Positions 18,477 through 26,970 of a stretch of DNA of 54,110 nucleotides are shown here, one piece after another. The position numbers and the translations under genes are program-made. The stretch spans positions 1-54,110 of the forward strand of contig JAUUZN010000007.1 of NCBI GenBank assembly GCA_030589945.1, written 5' to 3'. The notes under the pieces are model-generated. The model was given only the letters and a program-made list of their open reading frames with translations, had not been told where the DNA came from and made no database searches. How positions within the stretch are numbered: the first letter of the stretch is position 1; each line of letters begins with the position of its first letter. The stretch comes from Gammaproteobacteria bacterium. GTDB lineage: Bacteria; Pseudomonadota; Gammaproteobacteria; Enterobacterales; GCA-2746155.

Positions 18477-20264
18477 TTATTGGCTTAAGGATAGTTTGTG
18501 CTCAACATACTCTTGAATTTGTTCTTCTAATACGTCCAGAGGCACCGAACCCTGTCCGAGTACTGCCTCGTGAAATTCTCGAATATCGAAAAGATCTGAA
18601 AGTTTTGTTTGTGCAAAGTTGCGCAATTGTTTTATTTTTAATTCACCTATTTTGTAGGAAAGAGCTTGAGCTGGCCAGCTTATGTATCGATCAATTTCTG
18701 TATGCACATTATGCAGTGACAGAGCAGTGTTTGATGCAAGGTAATCACGAGCCTTTTGCCTGCTCCATCCTTTCGCGTGAATTCCTGTATCGACCACTAA
18801 ACGAACAGCACGCCACATTTCATAGGTGAGTCGACCAAAGTTACTATAGGGATCTTGATAAAAACCTGCTTCAATTCCTAACCATTCAGAGTAGAGTCCC
18901 CAGCCCTCACCGAAGGCACTAATGTAGGATTGTTGGCGAAAGAGTGGTAAATTTTCAAGTTCATTGTTCAGTGATATTTGCAAATGATGTCCTGGGACAG
19001 CTTCATGGAAGGTGAGAGCTTCAAGAACATAGAGAGGTCTCTTCTTCAGATTATAGGTGTTAACCCAATAATACCCAGGCTTTACACCATCCTTTGGTGC
19101 AGGAATATATCGACCTGTAGTGTAGGTGGGTGCTATTGAATCTGGAACAGCTTGCACCCCATAGGGTAATCTGGGTAAGGATTTAAACAAAGAAGGTAGT
19201 TTTGCGTCCATTTTTTTAGCAATGTAGGAAGCTTGTTTCAACAACTGCTCTGCAGATGTTGCATAAAATTGTGGGTCGGAACGTAAAAACTGGATGAAGG
19301 TCTTAAAGTCACCGTCAAAATTTAGGTCTTTGATAATTTGTGCCATTTCCAGTCTAATGCGAGCAACTTCATCGAGTCCTAGCTGATGGATTTCATCAAC
19401 TGTTAGCTCCAAGGTGGTGAAGTGTCTAACGCGTTGTTTGTAGTATTGCTTACCATTAGGCAGTTGTGAGGCAGCAAGCGTTCTCCTTGCGCCAGGACTA
19501 TATTCATGTTCAAAAAAGTCTGCCAACCGTCGGTATCCTGGAATAACATGGGAGTTAATGATATCTAATGAGTGGTTTATTAATTGTTCTTTCTCTTTGT
19601 TTGAGAAATGTTTGGGAAGTTTTGTGAAAGGTTGAAAAAATACACTCTCATCCGCCTTGATTAGAAAGGGCTTAACCGTAGAAACGATATTCGTCAGCAG
19701 TTCTTTTGGCAGGGTCATGCCATTCTTCAAACCTTCTCTCATATGTGACAATTGTGAATCTACTTGGGTTGGCCAAGATTTAAGGGTTTGAATATAGTTT
19801 TGATAATCCTCAACTGTTTGTAAAGGAACTCTATCGGGGATTCTTGCAAAGCTTGTATAGAAACCAGAATCGAGAGTGAAAGGAATTTGATAATCTGCAA
19901 ACTTAAATAGAGCGAGGCTATTATCAATCTGAGCCTTGAATATTCTATAATTAATTTGTGACACTCGATCAAGCTGTTGGTAATTGATGGATTCCAACCG
20001 ATTGAGTATTGATTGATTGAATATAGATTGTTGAGTTAATGCCAGTAATGATACATCGGCTAGTTTGGTAATTGGGATGTTGGGATCGGCAGAATTTGCA
20101 AAGATTGGATTCGTGTCCATTTTGTATTGCCAATGATCGGCAAAAATTTGATTTAAATGGTTGGTATTACTGTCACCTATCTCTTGAGTGATGTCACCAG
20201 TTGCTTGAACTGCACATTGCAGGTTAACGCTCAGTATAAACAGTAAAATATGCACTTGATTCAT
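18477..20264 (-). CDS. DUF885 zinc metallopeptidase, exported
   Basis: A 595-residue protein beginning with a signal peptide (VHILLFILSVNLQCAVQA). The zinc motif HEAVPGHH is at residues 420-427, the form H-E-x-x-P-G-H-H typical of the DUF885 family. A later Glu in SAFGEGWGLYSEWLG is the probable third ligand. Other family members include hydrolases with dipeptidase-like activity; the substrate here is unknown. The Cys in LQCAVQA is not in a good lipobox, so I favour periplasmic over lipoprotein. It is preceded by a 292-base gap holding an orphan terminator. Confidence 0.85.
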   Translation of the reverse strand: MNQVHILLFILSVNLQCAVQATGDITQEIGDSNTNHLNQIFADHWQYKMDTNPIFANSADPNIPITKLADVSLLALTQQSIFNQSILNRLESINYQQLDRVSQINYRIFKAQIDNSLALFKFADYQIPFTLDSGFYTSFARIPDRVPLQTVEDYQNYIQTLKSWPTQVDSQLSHMREGLKNGMTLPKELLTNIVSTVKPFLIKADESVFFQPFTKLPKHFSNKEKEQLINHSLDIINSHVIPGYRRLADFFEHEYSPGARRTLAASQLPNGKQYYKQRVRHFTTLELTVDEIHQLGLDEVARIRLEMAQIIKDLNFDGDFKTFIQFLRSDPQFYATSAEQLLKQASYIAKKMDAKLPSLFKSLPRLPYGVQAVPDSIAPTYTTGRYIPAPKDGVKPGYYWVNTYNLKKRPLYVLEALTFHEAVPGHHLQISLNNELENLPLFRQQSYISAFGEGWGLYSEWLGIEAGFYQDPYSNFGRLTYEMWRAVRLVVDTGIHAKGWSRQKARDYLASNTALSLHNVHTEIDRYISWPAQALSYKIGELKIKQLRNFAQTKLSDLFDIREFHEAVLGQGSVPLDVLEEQIQEYVEHKLSLSQ

Positions 20265-20331
20265 AGTTTATTCCTAACTTATTTTGAAACGAGAATAAAA
20301 GTTAAATTTTTTGAATAGCTATAATGCTTGT

Positions 20332-20495
20332 TTAATCAATAAGTTACGTAATCTTGATATGAGTTTTTGAATAAAGTTGAAAAAACACTGAACTTTTTGA
20401 TGAGCTGCCGGTCAGAGATATTGAAGCAAAGTTATTTCCTTATTTGGTTGTTTGACCCCCGTTTAATGGCTACCGTAAAAAGTAGCCATTTTTTT
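20332..20495 (+). ncRNA. Candidate small RNA ending at the orphan terminator
   Basis: Proposed from a plus-strand TATAAT (20320-20325) about 7 bases before 20332 and a strong terminator ending at 20495. There is no good -35 box and I match it to no known RNA family, so the 5' end is a guess. The interval contains no open frame with a ribosome site. Confidence 0.25.
20465..20495 (+). terminator. Rho-independent terminator with no plus-strand gene upstream
   Basis: A perfect nine-pair stem, AATGGCTAC (20465-20473) with GTAGCCATT (20482-20490), and eight-base loop, followed by a T run to 20495. The T run is on the plus strand only, so it ends plus-strand transcripts. Both flanking genes are on the minus strand. 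The stretch 20265-20464 has no plausible coding frame; a TATAAT at 20320-20325 could start a small RNA of about 165 bases. Confidence 0.7.
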
Positions 20496-20556
20496 GTGCC
20501 ATTTTTAATGTCATTCTGCTATTTTTAATGTCACTCTAAAATGCAATTCTAAACGA

Positions 20557-21243
20557 TTATTCAGCTTCATCCCGATTCAAACTATTATGATTGATAACAC
20601 CCTTAGCTTTAATTGCATAATCCTTAGCCTGCTGAGCATCATCTAATCGCTGACTTTCTAAATCAATAATTTCTGCACTGTTAGTCTTTGTGGCGGTCGT
20701 TTCTGTTTCATTAGATTCAGCTTCAGATTCAGATTCAGCTTCAGCTTCTGGAGCAACCTTTGTTGTAATTTCCTTTTCAGACCTATTTTGTTGATTAAGT
20801 TGTTGGCTTTTAGGATCGAGGTGGGCCATGCCTGAGCGTGCAACATCGACCATATAGTCATCGGCAGAACTTGTGTGTGTTCTTAAGGGGTCACCCTCAT
20901 TATTCAGTTTAGGTGATACAACAGGAGTTTCAACTGCAAGTATATTCACGTGACTAGCTGTCAAATCACGAGGGATACTACGTCTATCACACAGGCCATA
21001 AGCACCTGAGGACATGTGATCGTATAAATTTCGGTATTTTTCTGTGATATCACCAAAAAGGTTTGCAGAGGTCGAGAAGTGTTCGGCCACCGAGTCTTTA
21101 TATGTCTGATGTTCTTGTTTTTGCTCACTCAATTGTTCTTCGAGCGCTTTAATGCGTGCGGCATTAGGGGCAACAATCTTACCTGCAAAAATACCTGCAG
21201 CAAAGGCTACAACAACTAGTATTAATCCTGAAAAAAATTCCAC
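20557..21243 (-). CDS. zapG: ZapG/YhcB (DUF1043) inner-membrane protein
   Basis: N-terminal membrane anchor (GLILVVVAFAAGIFAGKIV), then a coiled coil (RIKALEEQLSEQKQEHQTY) and the family segment VAEHFSTSANLFGDITEKYR-NLYDHM. E. coli YhcB/ZapG links cell division, elongation and envelope growth. At 228 residues it is longer than E. coli (132): the C-terminal extension is acidic and low-complexity, with an EAEAESESEAES run coded by near-6-base repeats at about 20716-20756. It is 3 bases downstream of def and near zapE, which is near the normal zapG/zapE setting. Confidence 0.87.
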   Translation of the reverse strand: MEFFSGLILVVVAFAAGIFAGKIVAPNAARIKALEEQLSEQKQEHQTYKDSVAEHFSTSANLFGDITEKYRNLYDHMSSGAYGLCDRRSIPRDLTASHVNILAVETPVVSPKLNNEGDPLRTHTSSADDYMVDVARSGMAHLDPKSQQLNQQNRSEKEITTKVAPEAEAESESEAESNETETTATKTNSAEIIDLESQRLDDAQQAKDYAIKAKGVINHNSLNRDEAE

Positions 21244-21246
21244 AAT

Positions 21247-21783
21247 TTACTCCTGCTCTTCAGTGGGTTGACTCAGTTCTTCTTCAAATCCAAAATAACT
21301 CATATCGGGTATCCTCATAGGATACAGGATTCCATCAAGATGATCACATTCATGTTGTACTACAATGGCGTGAAATCCTTCAACAGTTCTATCGATGACT
21401 TCACCGGTCTGATCAACACCTTTATAGCGTATTTTTGTATAACGAGGTACCAGTCCTCGCATACCAGGAATACTAAGGCAGCCTTCCCAGCTTTCCTCTA
21501 CATCCTGAGCTAAAATCTCGATTTCAGGATTGATCAAAATCGTTAGAGGCACGTTATCGGTGTCGGGGTAGCGTGCATTCTGATCAACACCAAAGACGAC
21601 AACACGTTTGAAAATACCGATTTGTGGAGCAGCGAGTCCTGCGCCATCATTGGCATCCATAGTATCGAGCATGTCGACAATTAATTGATCAATTTCGGCA
21701 TTGGGCAAATCACCCACCACTTCAGAAGTGTCGAGTAATCTTGGATCACCCATTCTTAAAATTGTTTTAGTTGTCATAGTCAC
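21247..21783 (-). CDS. def: Peptide deformylase
   Basis: Removes the formyl group from nascent protein N-termini; a cytosolic Fe/Zn enzyme. All three motifs are present: GAGLAAPQIG, EGCLSIPGMRG (metal Cys) and QHECDHLDG (two metal His and catalytic Glu). The length is 178. It is followed after 3 bases by zapG, and diverges from the alpha/beta hydrolase with a 56-base spacer. It is not paired with fmt, so a second deformylase elsewhere in the genome is possible. Confidence 0.95.
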   Translation of the reverse strand: MTMTTKTILRMGDPRLLDTSEVVGDLPNAEIDQLIVDMLDTMDANDGAGLAAPQIGIFKRVVVFGVDQNARYPDTDNVPLTILINPEIEILAQDVEESWEGCLSIPGMRGLVPRYTKIRYKGVDQTGEVIDRTVEGFHAIVVQHECDHLDGILYPMRIPDMSYFGFEEELSQPTEEQE

Positions 21784-21839
21784 AATGCTACTATAGGTAG
21801 TGGCACATTAAAATAAAAATAAAGCGGTGGTTTTGCACG

Positions 21840-22499
21840 GTGAATATGCTAATAGATTGGAACAGTAAAAATGCTGGTGAGCACAAACTCATGCTCAAGG
21901 GGGAAGTGGGTGATATTGAAGCTATTATTCATTTACCTGAGAATTTTAGCTCTAAAGCAATATTAATATGTTGTCACCCTCATCCTTTGTATGGTGGAAC
22001 CATGACCAACAAAATCGTACACACAATTTGTAAGACAATGAGTAAAATTGGTGTGCCCGCTTTGCGTTTCAACTTTCGGGGTATCGGAAAGTCTGAGGGT
22101 AAGCACGACGAGGGTATTGGTGAAAGTAAAGACTTACTTAATTTGTGTCAACAGATGCGTGATTGTTGGCCCGATAAAGAATTGTGGCTTGCAGGTTTCT
22201 CTTTTGGTTCCTGGGTTGCTGCAAATTCAGCTGATGAAGCTGGTGCTGCACAGCTATTGAGTATTGCTCCTCCCGTGAATCATTTTGACTTTCAAACTTC
22301 AAAGAAACCCAGCTGTCCTTGGTTGATATTTATGGGAGAGGAGGACGATGTGGTGGAGCCAGATGCAGTATTTAACTGGATTGATAATCAACAAACAAAA
22401 CCGGAACTCATCCGTTTTGCAGATACAGGGCATTTCTTCCATGGAAAAATCGTTAAGATGGCAAATCTTCTCGAAGAGCATTACCGTCCTCTGGTATAA
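21840..22499 (+). CDS. Alpha/beta hydrolase (COG2945 type)
   Basis: A 219-residue cytosolic serine hydrolase. The oxyanion segment CHPHPLYGGTMTNK, the block RFNFRGIGKSEG, the nucleophile elbow GFSFGS and the acid/His end (GEEDDVVEP, DTGHFFHG) are in the order of the fold. The substrate is unknown. The start is GTG at 21840; an ATG at 21846 is an equally possible start two codons later. zapE follows after 25 bases on the same strand. Confidence 0.87.
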   Translation: MNMLIDWNSKNAGEHKLMLKGEVGDIEAIIHLPENFSSKAILICCHPHPLYGGTMTNKIVHTICKTMSKIGVPALRFNFRGIGKSEGKHDEGIGESKDLLNLCQQMRDCWPDKELWLAGFSFGSWVAANSADEAGAAQLLSIAPPVNHFDFQTSKKPSCPWLIFMGEEDDVVEPDAVFNWIDNQQTKPELIRFADTGHFFHGKIVKMANLLEEHYRPLV

Positions 22500-22524
22500 A
22501 ATAAAGTAAAGATCTCCTATTAAT

Positions 22525-23625
22525 ATGACCCCAGTAAATAAATCCCCTCTTCAGAGATATCAGCAAGATATTGAAAACAATGGTTTCTCTAATGATGAGG
22601 CTCAAAGAAGAGCAATGACGGCTCTCGACCAACTTTATTTTCGATTATTAGAAAATGAGAACAATAGTTCGAATCTACTGAGCCGAATTTTCAAAAAGGG
22701 CAATAAACCGATAAAGGGACTCTACATGTGGGGTGGAGTAGGGCGCGGTAAAACCTATTTGATGGATACTTTTTTTGATGCGCTACCCATCAAAAAGAAA
22801 AAGCGTATGCATTTTCATCGCTTCATGTATTGGGTCCACAATGAGTTGATACAGCTTGCCGGTAAAAGCGATCCCTTAACACTCATCGCTAATAAGCTTG
22901 CAGCAGAAACGACCATTCTATGTTTTGATGAATTTTTTGTGAGCGATATTGGCGATGCAATGATTTTATCAACTTTATTACAAGAGATGTTTAATCTTAA
23001 TATGAGTCTTGTTGCCACATCTAATATTGTTCCGGACCGGCTGTATTGGAATGGATTACAAAGAACACGGTTTTTACCCGCAATTGGGCTCATTAATAAA
23101 CACACTCAGGTATTAAATGTAGACGGTGGCATAGATTACCGTCTGAGAACATTAGAGCAGGCTGAAATATACCATTCACCACTGGATCAGGCTGCAGAAG
23201 ACAATTTAGAGTTTAGTTTTAGCAATCTTGCCGTCGATCAAATCCTTAAAGACACCACAATCATCATCAACGATAGAGAAATCCCCGTTATCGCAGCAGC
23301 GGATGGTATCGTTTGGCTAAATTTTTCAGCGGCCTGCGCGGGCCCAAGAAGTTCACGCGACTATATCGAGTTATCAAAGTTGTGTCATTCAGTACTACTG
23401 GCTGATGTTCCGCAGTTGGATGATGAAATAAATGATCAGGTACGGCGCTTCATCAGCCTAGTCGATGAATTCTATGAACGCCACGTCAAACTCATCATCT
23501 CAGCAGCAATGCCACTCACAGAAATCTACAAAGGCAAAGAACTAAGCTTCGAATTCAAACGCACAATCAGCCGCCTACAAGAAATGCAGTCTCACGACTA
23601 CCTAGCAAAAGAGCATATTCCATAA
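22525..23625 (+). CDS. zapE: Cell-division ATPase ZapE
   Basis: AAA-type ATPase of the AFG1/ZapE family that destabilises FtsZ polymers. Walker A is GGVGRGKTYLMD near residue 70; Walker B is LCFDEFFVSD; sensor region SNIVPDRLYWNG-LQR. The length of 366 is normal. It sits before rplM as in many Gammaproteobacteria. The codon use changes within the gene: the last 180 bases are A+C-rich (118 of 180 at 23461-23640), with nearly every third position A or C, as the gene approaches the palindromic repeat at 23687. Confidence 0.95.
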   Translation: MTPVNKSPLQRYQQDIENNGFSNDEAQRRAMTALDQLYFRLLENENNSSNLLSRIFKKGNKPIKGLYMWGGVGRGKTYLMDTFFDALPIKKKKRMHFHRFMYWVHNELIQLAGKSDPLTLIANKLAAETTILCFDEFFVSDIGDAMILSTLLQEMFNLNMSLVATSNIVPDRLYWNGLQRTRFLPAIGLINKHTQVLNVDGGIDYRLRTLEQAEIYHSPLDQAAEDNLEFSFSNLAVDQILKDTTIIINDREIPVIAAADGIVWLNFSAACAGPRSSRDYIELSKLCHSVLLADVPQLDDEINDQVRRFISLVDEFYERHVKLIISAAMPLTEIYKGKELSFEFKRTISRLQEMQSHDYLAKEHIP

Positions 23626-23686
23626 CAATGCTCTCACCTTAAAATGAGTTCTTTTTCTCTGATGGATGGAAATCTTTCTACAATAA

Positions 23687-23802
23687 AAAGCATGGTGTAA
23701 CTCCTAATATTTTGCAGGTCTCTGAGCCATGGATGGCGAAGCGAAGCGTACAGGGATGTATTCACCGCGCCTTGCAAAATATTAGGAGTTACACCATGCT
23801 TT
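23687..23802 (+). repeat. Palindromic element, copy 1 (perfect 30-base arms)
   Basis: Arms 23687-23716 and 23773-23802 are perfect reverse complements over 30 bases. The 56-base interior runs from GGTCTCTGAGCCATGGATGG to GCGCC and holds two mini-hairpins: GCCA-TGGA-TGGC and TACA-GGGA-TGTA. Arm sequence is unrelated to that of the other copies, while the interior is nearly identical to copy 2 (33565). It lies between zapE and rplM and could act as a terminator or processing site for zapE mRNA. The rest of 23626-23959 holds the rplM leader, where AATTCG (23905) can pair with CGAATT (23944) near the ribosome site. Confidence 0.92.
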
Positions 23803-23959
23803 AAAGTACTGATCTATAAGGCTATTTTACCAGCACATAATGAACCTATATTTTTATGCATTTTTTACCTTTTCATACTTGTATCTTACTCATCATTTCT
23901 GTAGAATTCGCGCTCCTTGGTGGAACTGATGTCCATTTAAGGCCGAATTGGAGTAAAAA

Positions 23960-24388
23960 ATGAAAACCTTTAGTGCAAAACCAGCATCTGTAGAACGCGA
24001 TTGGTTCGTAATTGACGCTGATGGCTTAACACTTGGCAGAATGGCTACAGCAATCGCTAGCAGATTACGTGGAAAACATAAGGCTGAATACACGCCACAC
24101 GTAGACACCGGTGATTACATCGTAGTGATCAATGCTGAGAAAGTTAAAGTAACAGGCAAGAAAGCCTCAGATAAGATTTACTACAGCCACACAGGATATC
24201 CTGGTGGAATAAAAGAAATTAGCTTTGAGAAATTACAGGCAATTAAACCTGAAATGATCATTGAAAAAGCGGTTAAAGGCATGCTTCCTAGAAATCCACT
24301 TGGAAGAGACATGTTTCGTAAATTAAAAGTCTATGCCGGTAACGAGCATAATCATGCTGCACAGCAGCCACAACCATTAGAGATTTAA
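23960..24388 (+). CDS. rplM: Ribosomal protein uL13
   Basis: A 142-residue 50S subunit protein, the usual length. Characteristic parts: [40 protein letters not shown], and [16 protein letters not shown]. Followed after 4 bases by rpsI, the standard two-gene operon. GGAG lies upstream of the ATG. Confidence 0.98.
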   Translation: MKTFSAKPASVERDWFVIDADGLTLGRMATAIASRLRGKHKAEYTPHVDTGDYIVVINAEKVKVTGKKASDKIYYSHTGYPGGIKEISFEKLQAIKPEMIIEKAVKGMLPRNPLGRDMFRKLKVYAGNEHNHAAQQPQPLEI

Positions 24389-24392
24389 AACT

Positions 24393-24785
24393 ATGGCAGT
24401 AACACAACATTACGGTACAGGACGTCGAAAGAGTTCAACAGCCCGAGTCTACCTTGTTAAAGGCGCTGGTAAAATCACCGTTAACAAACGCTCATTAGAT
24501 GAGTACTTTGGTCGTGAAACTTCAAGAATGGTTGTTCGTCAGCCACTAGAGTTAACTGAAACTCTTGATCAATTCGATATCAACGTCACCGTTGTTGGTG
24601 GTGGTGGAACAGGTCAGGCTGGTGCAATTCGTCACGGAATCACTCGTGCATTAATGGAATATGATGAGACACTTCGCCCAACATTGCGTAAAGCTGGATT
24701 TGTTACACGTGATGCTCGACGTGTAGAGCGTAAGAAAGTCGGCTTGCACAAGGCTAGAAAGCGTCCACAATTCTCAAAACGTTAA
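24393..24785 (+). CDS. rpsI: Ribosomal protein uS9
   Basis: A 130-residue 30S subunit protein of normal length, with [14 protein letters not shown] near the start, [19 protein letters not shown] in the middle, and the basic tail ending KRPQFSKR that reaches the P site. Second gene of rplM-rpsI; a terminator follows at 24802. Confidence 0.98.
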   Translation: MAVTQHYGTGRRKSSTARVYLVKGAGKITVNKRSLDEYFGRETSRMVVRQPLELTETLDQFDINVTVVGGGGTGQAGAIRHGITRALMEYDETLRPTLRKAGFVTRDARRVERKKVGLHKARKRPQFSKR

Positions 24786-24801
24786 TCGAGAATTTACATT
24801 C

Positions 24802-24833
24802 AAAAAATGTCCGATTTGTTCGGACTTTTTTTT
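24802..24833 (+). terminator. Rho-independent terminator of rplM-rpsI
   Basis: Stem GTCCGA (24809-24814) with TCGGAC (24820-24825), five-base loop, preceded by an A run and followed by eight T (24826-24833). It sits 16-48 bases after the rpsI stop. Confidence 0.9.
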
Positions 24834-25114
24834 GTGATTAATTTACCGCGATAGTTTTTAGTATTGATCTTTCACTCATTATTCTTTGATGAATTATGGT
24901 TCCTTGAGATGGATCAAAGAATCTCGTTAAAATAATCAATACAAACCGCTACAATCGCTGCTTTTCCTTGTAAAAAACAGATCTTTTTATTATCATGTTG
25001 CGCACTTACTAGTGCTTATTCAAATTGATTGTTTTGGTTAGTTGATAATCAGTCTTAATCGAATAAGTCACATCACAATTAACTAACTGATTTGCCTCAG
25101 AGGAGAGACTCAGT
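24834..25114 (+). other. Intergenic leader of petABC
   Basis: AT-rich stretch with no supported gene. It holds an FNR/Anr-like palindrome (24904-24917), a TAAAAT at 24928-24933 that could be a -10, and a good ribosome site AGAGGAGAG just before petA. I see no repeat element here. Confidence 0.5.
24904..24917 (+). promoter_or_regulatory. FNR/Anr-like binding site upstream of petABC
   Basis: TTGAG-ATGG-ATCAA matches the TTGAT-N4-ATCAA consensus in nine of ten defined positions. The TAAAAT at 24928-24933 would put the site near -30, which fits repression better than class II activation. Oxygen control of a bc1 operon is plausible. Single-site match, so modest support. Confidence 0.33.
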
Positions 25115-25717
25115 ATGAGTTCTGATGCTGTAACGATAATCGATGCTGCAGACATGGGAAGACGCCGTTTCTTAACGGGATCAACCATAGTCGTAGGCGC
25201 AATTGGCGCCGGATTTGTAGCTGTACCATTTTTAGGTTCTTGGATGCCAAGTAAAAAAGCATTGGCCGCTGGAGCACCTGTTGAAGCTGACATAGCAAAA
25301 CTCGATATGGGTCAAGCCATTAAAGTTGAATGGCGGGGCAAAAGTGTAATCATTGTCAGACGCAGCGAAAAAGTTTTAGAGACTTTGACTGAGGTCGAAT
25401 CTAAATTAGCCGATCCTAATTCTGAAAATACTGCGCAGCAACCTGAGTATGCACTGAATCAACATCGCTCAATTAATAGTGAGTATTTGATATTATTGAG
25501 TTGGTGTACACATCTTGGCTGCTCACCTACCTTTGCTCCTGAAGTAAGGGCAGATTGGCAAGGTGGTTTCATCTGTCCCTGTCACGGTTCTAAATTTGAT
25601 ATGGCGGGACGGGTTCATAAAGGAATGCCAGCACCAACAAATATGATCGTTCCACCTCATCAGTATCTAAGCGACACTCGAATACTCATTGGTGTTGATC
25701 AAGGAGCGCAGGTCTAA
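25115..25717 (+). CDS. petA: Ubiquinol-cytochrome c reductase Rieske iron-sulfur subunit
   Basis: A 200-residue subunit of the bc1 complex. N-terminal twin-arginine type signal-anchor (RRRFLTGSTIVVGAIGAGF), then the Rieske domain with CTHLGC near residue 130 and CPCHGS near 154, carrying the two Cys and two His of the 2Fe-2S cluster. A strong ribosome site (AGAGGAGAG) precedes the ATG. The stop overlaps the petB start by one base (TAATG). Confidence 0.97.
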   Translation: MSSDAVTIIDAADMGRRRFLTGSTIVVGAIGAGFVAVPFLGSWMPSKKALAAGAPVEADIAKLDMGQAIKVEWRGKSVIIVRRSEKVLETLTEVESKLADPNSENTAQQPEYALNQHRSINSEYLILLSWCTHLGCSPTFAPEVRADWQGGFICPCHGSKFDMAGRVHKGMPAPTNMIVPPHQYLSDTRILIGVDQGAQV

Positions 25718-26970
25718 TGTCAGATCCTCAATCTTCAACAAATGATAAAGGTACTTTCATGGAGTGGATCGACGCACGATTCCCCGCTACGAAAGTATGG
25801 AATGAGCATATTGCTGAATATTATGCACCGAAGAATTTTAACTTTTGGTATTTCTTTGGTTCATTAGCAATGATTGTTTTAGTGAATCAAATTATCACCG
25901 GTATTTGGTTAACAATGAATTACAATCCTTCATCAGAGCAGGCGTTTGCATCTGTTGAATTCATCATGCGTGATGTTGAATGGGGTTGGTTGCTTCGTTA
26001 CATGCACTCCACTGGCGCATCGGCATTTTTCATCGTTATTTACCTGCATATGTTTAGAGGTCTAATGTACGGCTCTTATAAGGCACCACGGGAATTGCTT
26101 TGGGTCTTTGGAATGATCATCTATGTACTGTTAATGGCTGAAGCATTCATGGGCTACTTACTTCCTTGGGGTCAAATGTCCTTTTGGGGAGCACAGGTAA
26201 TTATCAATCTGTTTGGTGCAATACCTTTCATTGGTGAAGACCTTACATTGTGGATACGGGGTGATTACGTCATCAGTGGCGCCACACTAACCCGTTTCTT
26301 TGCACTTCACGTAGTTGCTGTGCCTATCGCTCTATTGTTAATGGTATTCTTACATTTGGTCGCACTCCATAAGGTGGGTTCAAACAATCCTGATGGAATT
26401 GAGATTAAAGCCAATAAAAATGCTGAAGGTATTCCATTAGATGGCATTCCATTTCACCCTTACTACACAGTCAAAGATATTATGGGTGTGGTCGGATTCT
26501 TAATACTATTCAGTGCGGCATTGTTCTTTGCTCCTGAAATGGGCGGTTATTTCCTTGAACCACCTAATTTCTTACCTGCTGATCCATTAACCACTCCTGC
26601 TCATATTGCGCCTGTTTGGTATTTCACACCCTTCTATGCAATTTTACGTGCAATCCCATCAATCGCCGGCTCTGCATTTCCTGGTGTGATGGCGATGGGC
26701 TTAGCCATTGTTTTCTTGTTCCTATTGCCATGGTTAGATAAGTCAGAAGTAAAATCCATACGTTATCGTGGTTGGATCTTTAAGTTTATGTTGGCGATGT
26801 TTGTTATCAGCTTTTTCATCTTAGGTTATTTGGGTATGCAAGCTCCAACTGAAGGAAAAACATTGTTAGCAAGAGTTGCTTCAGCGGTTTACTTCATGTT
26901 CTTTTTGGCGATGCCTTGGTATACGAAAATTGATAAAACAAAACCAGTACCAGATAGGGTGACACACTAA
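25717..26970 (+). CDS. petB: Ubiquinol-cytochrome c reductase cytochrome b
   Basis: A 417-residue polytopic membrane protein with about eight helices, carrying both b hemes and the quinol sites. LLRYMHSTGASAFFIVIYLH and the later FALHVVAVPIALLL contain heme His residues. The Qo-site tetrapeptide is PVWY (in IAPVWYFTPFYAILRA) and not PEWY, a variant I associate with beta/gamma-proteobacteria. Coupled by one-base overlaps to petA and petC. Confidence 0.97.
   Translation: MSDPQSSTNDKGTFMEWIDARFPATKVWNEHIAEYYAPKNFNFWYFFGSLAMIVLVNQIITGIWLTMNYNPSSEQAFASVEFIMRDVEWGWLLRYMHSTGASAFFIVIYLHMFRGLMYGSYKAPRELLWVFGMIIYVLLMAEAFMGYLLPWGQMSFWGAQVIINLFGAIPFIGEDLTLWIRGDYVISGATLTRFFALHVVAVPIALLLMVFLHLVALHKVGSNNPDGIEIKANKNAEGIPLDGIPFHPYYTVKDIMGVVGFLILFSAALFFAPEMGGYFLEPPNFLPADPLTTPAHIAPVWYFTPFYAILRAIPSIAGSAFPGVMAMGLAIVFLFLLPWLDKSEVKSIRYRGWIFKFMLAMFVISFFILGYLGMQAPTEGKTLLARVASAVYFMFFLAMPWYTKIDKTKPVPDRVTH

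Noticed and set aside
20716-20756. Near-6-base repeats in the zapG tail as a separate repeat element
   Set aside because: They are explained by an acidic Glu/Ala/Ser low-complexity coding tail, common in this family.
23687-23802. Palindromic element as a simple Rho-independent terminator
   Set aside because: There is no T run after the right arm, and a 30-pair stem with a conserved 56-base interior is far more than a terminator needs. Stopping transcription may still be one effect.
25009-25293. Minus-strand open frame over the petA start
   Set aside because: It is antisense to the Rieske signal region and promoter, has no ribosome site and no recognisable protein features.
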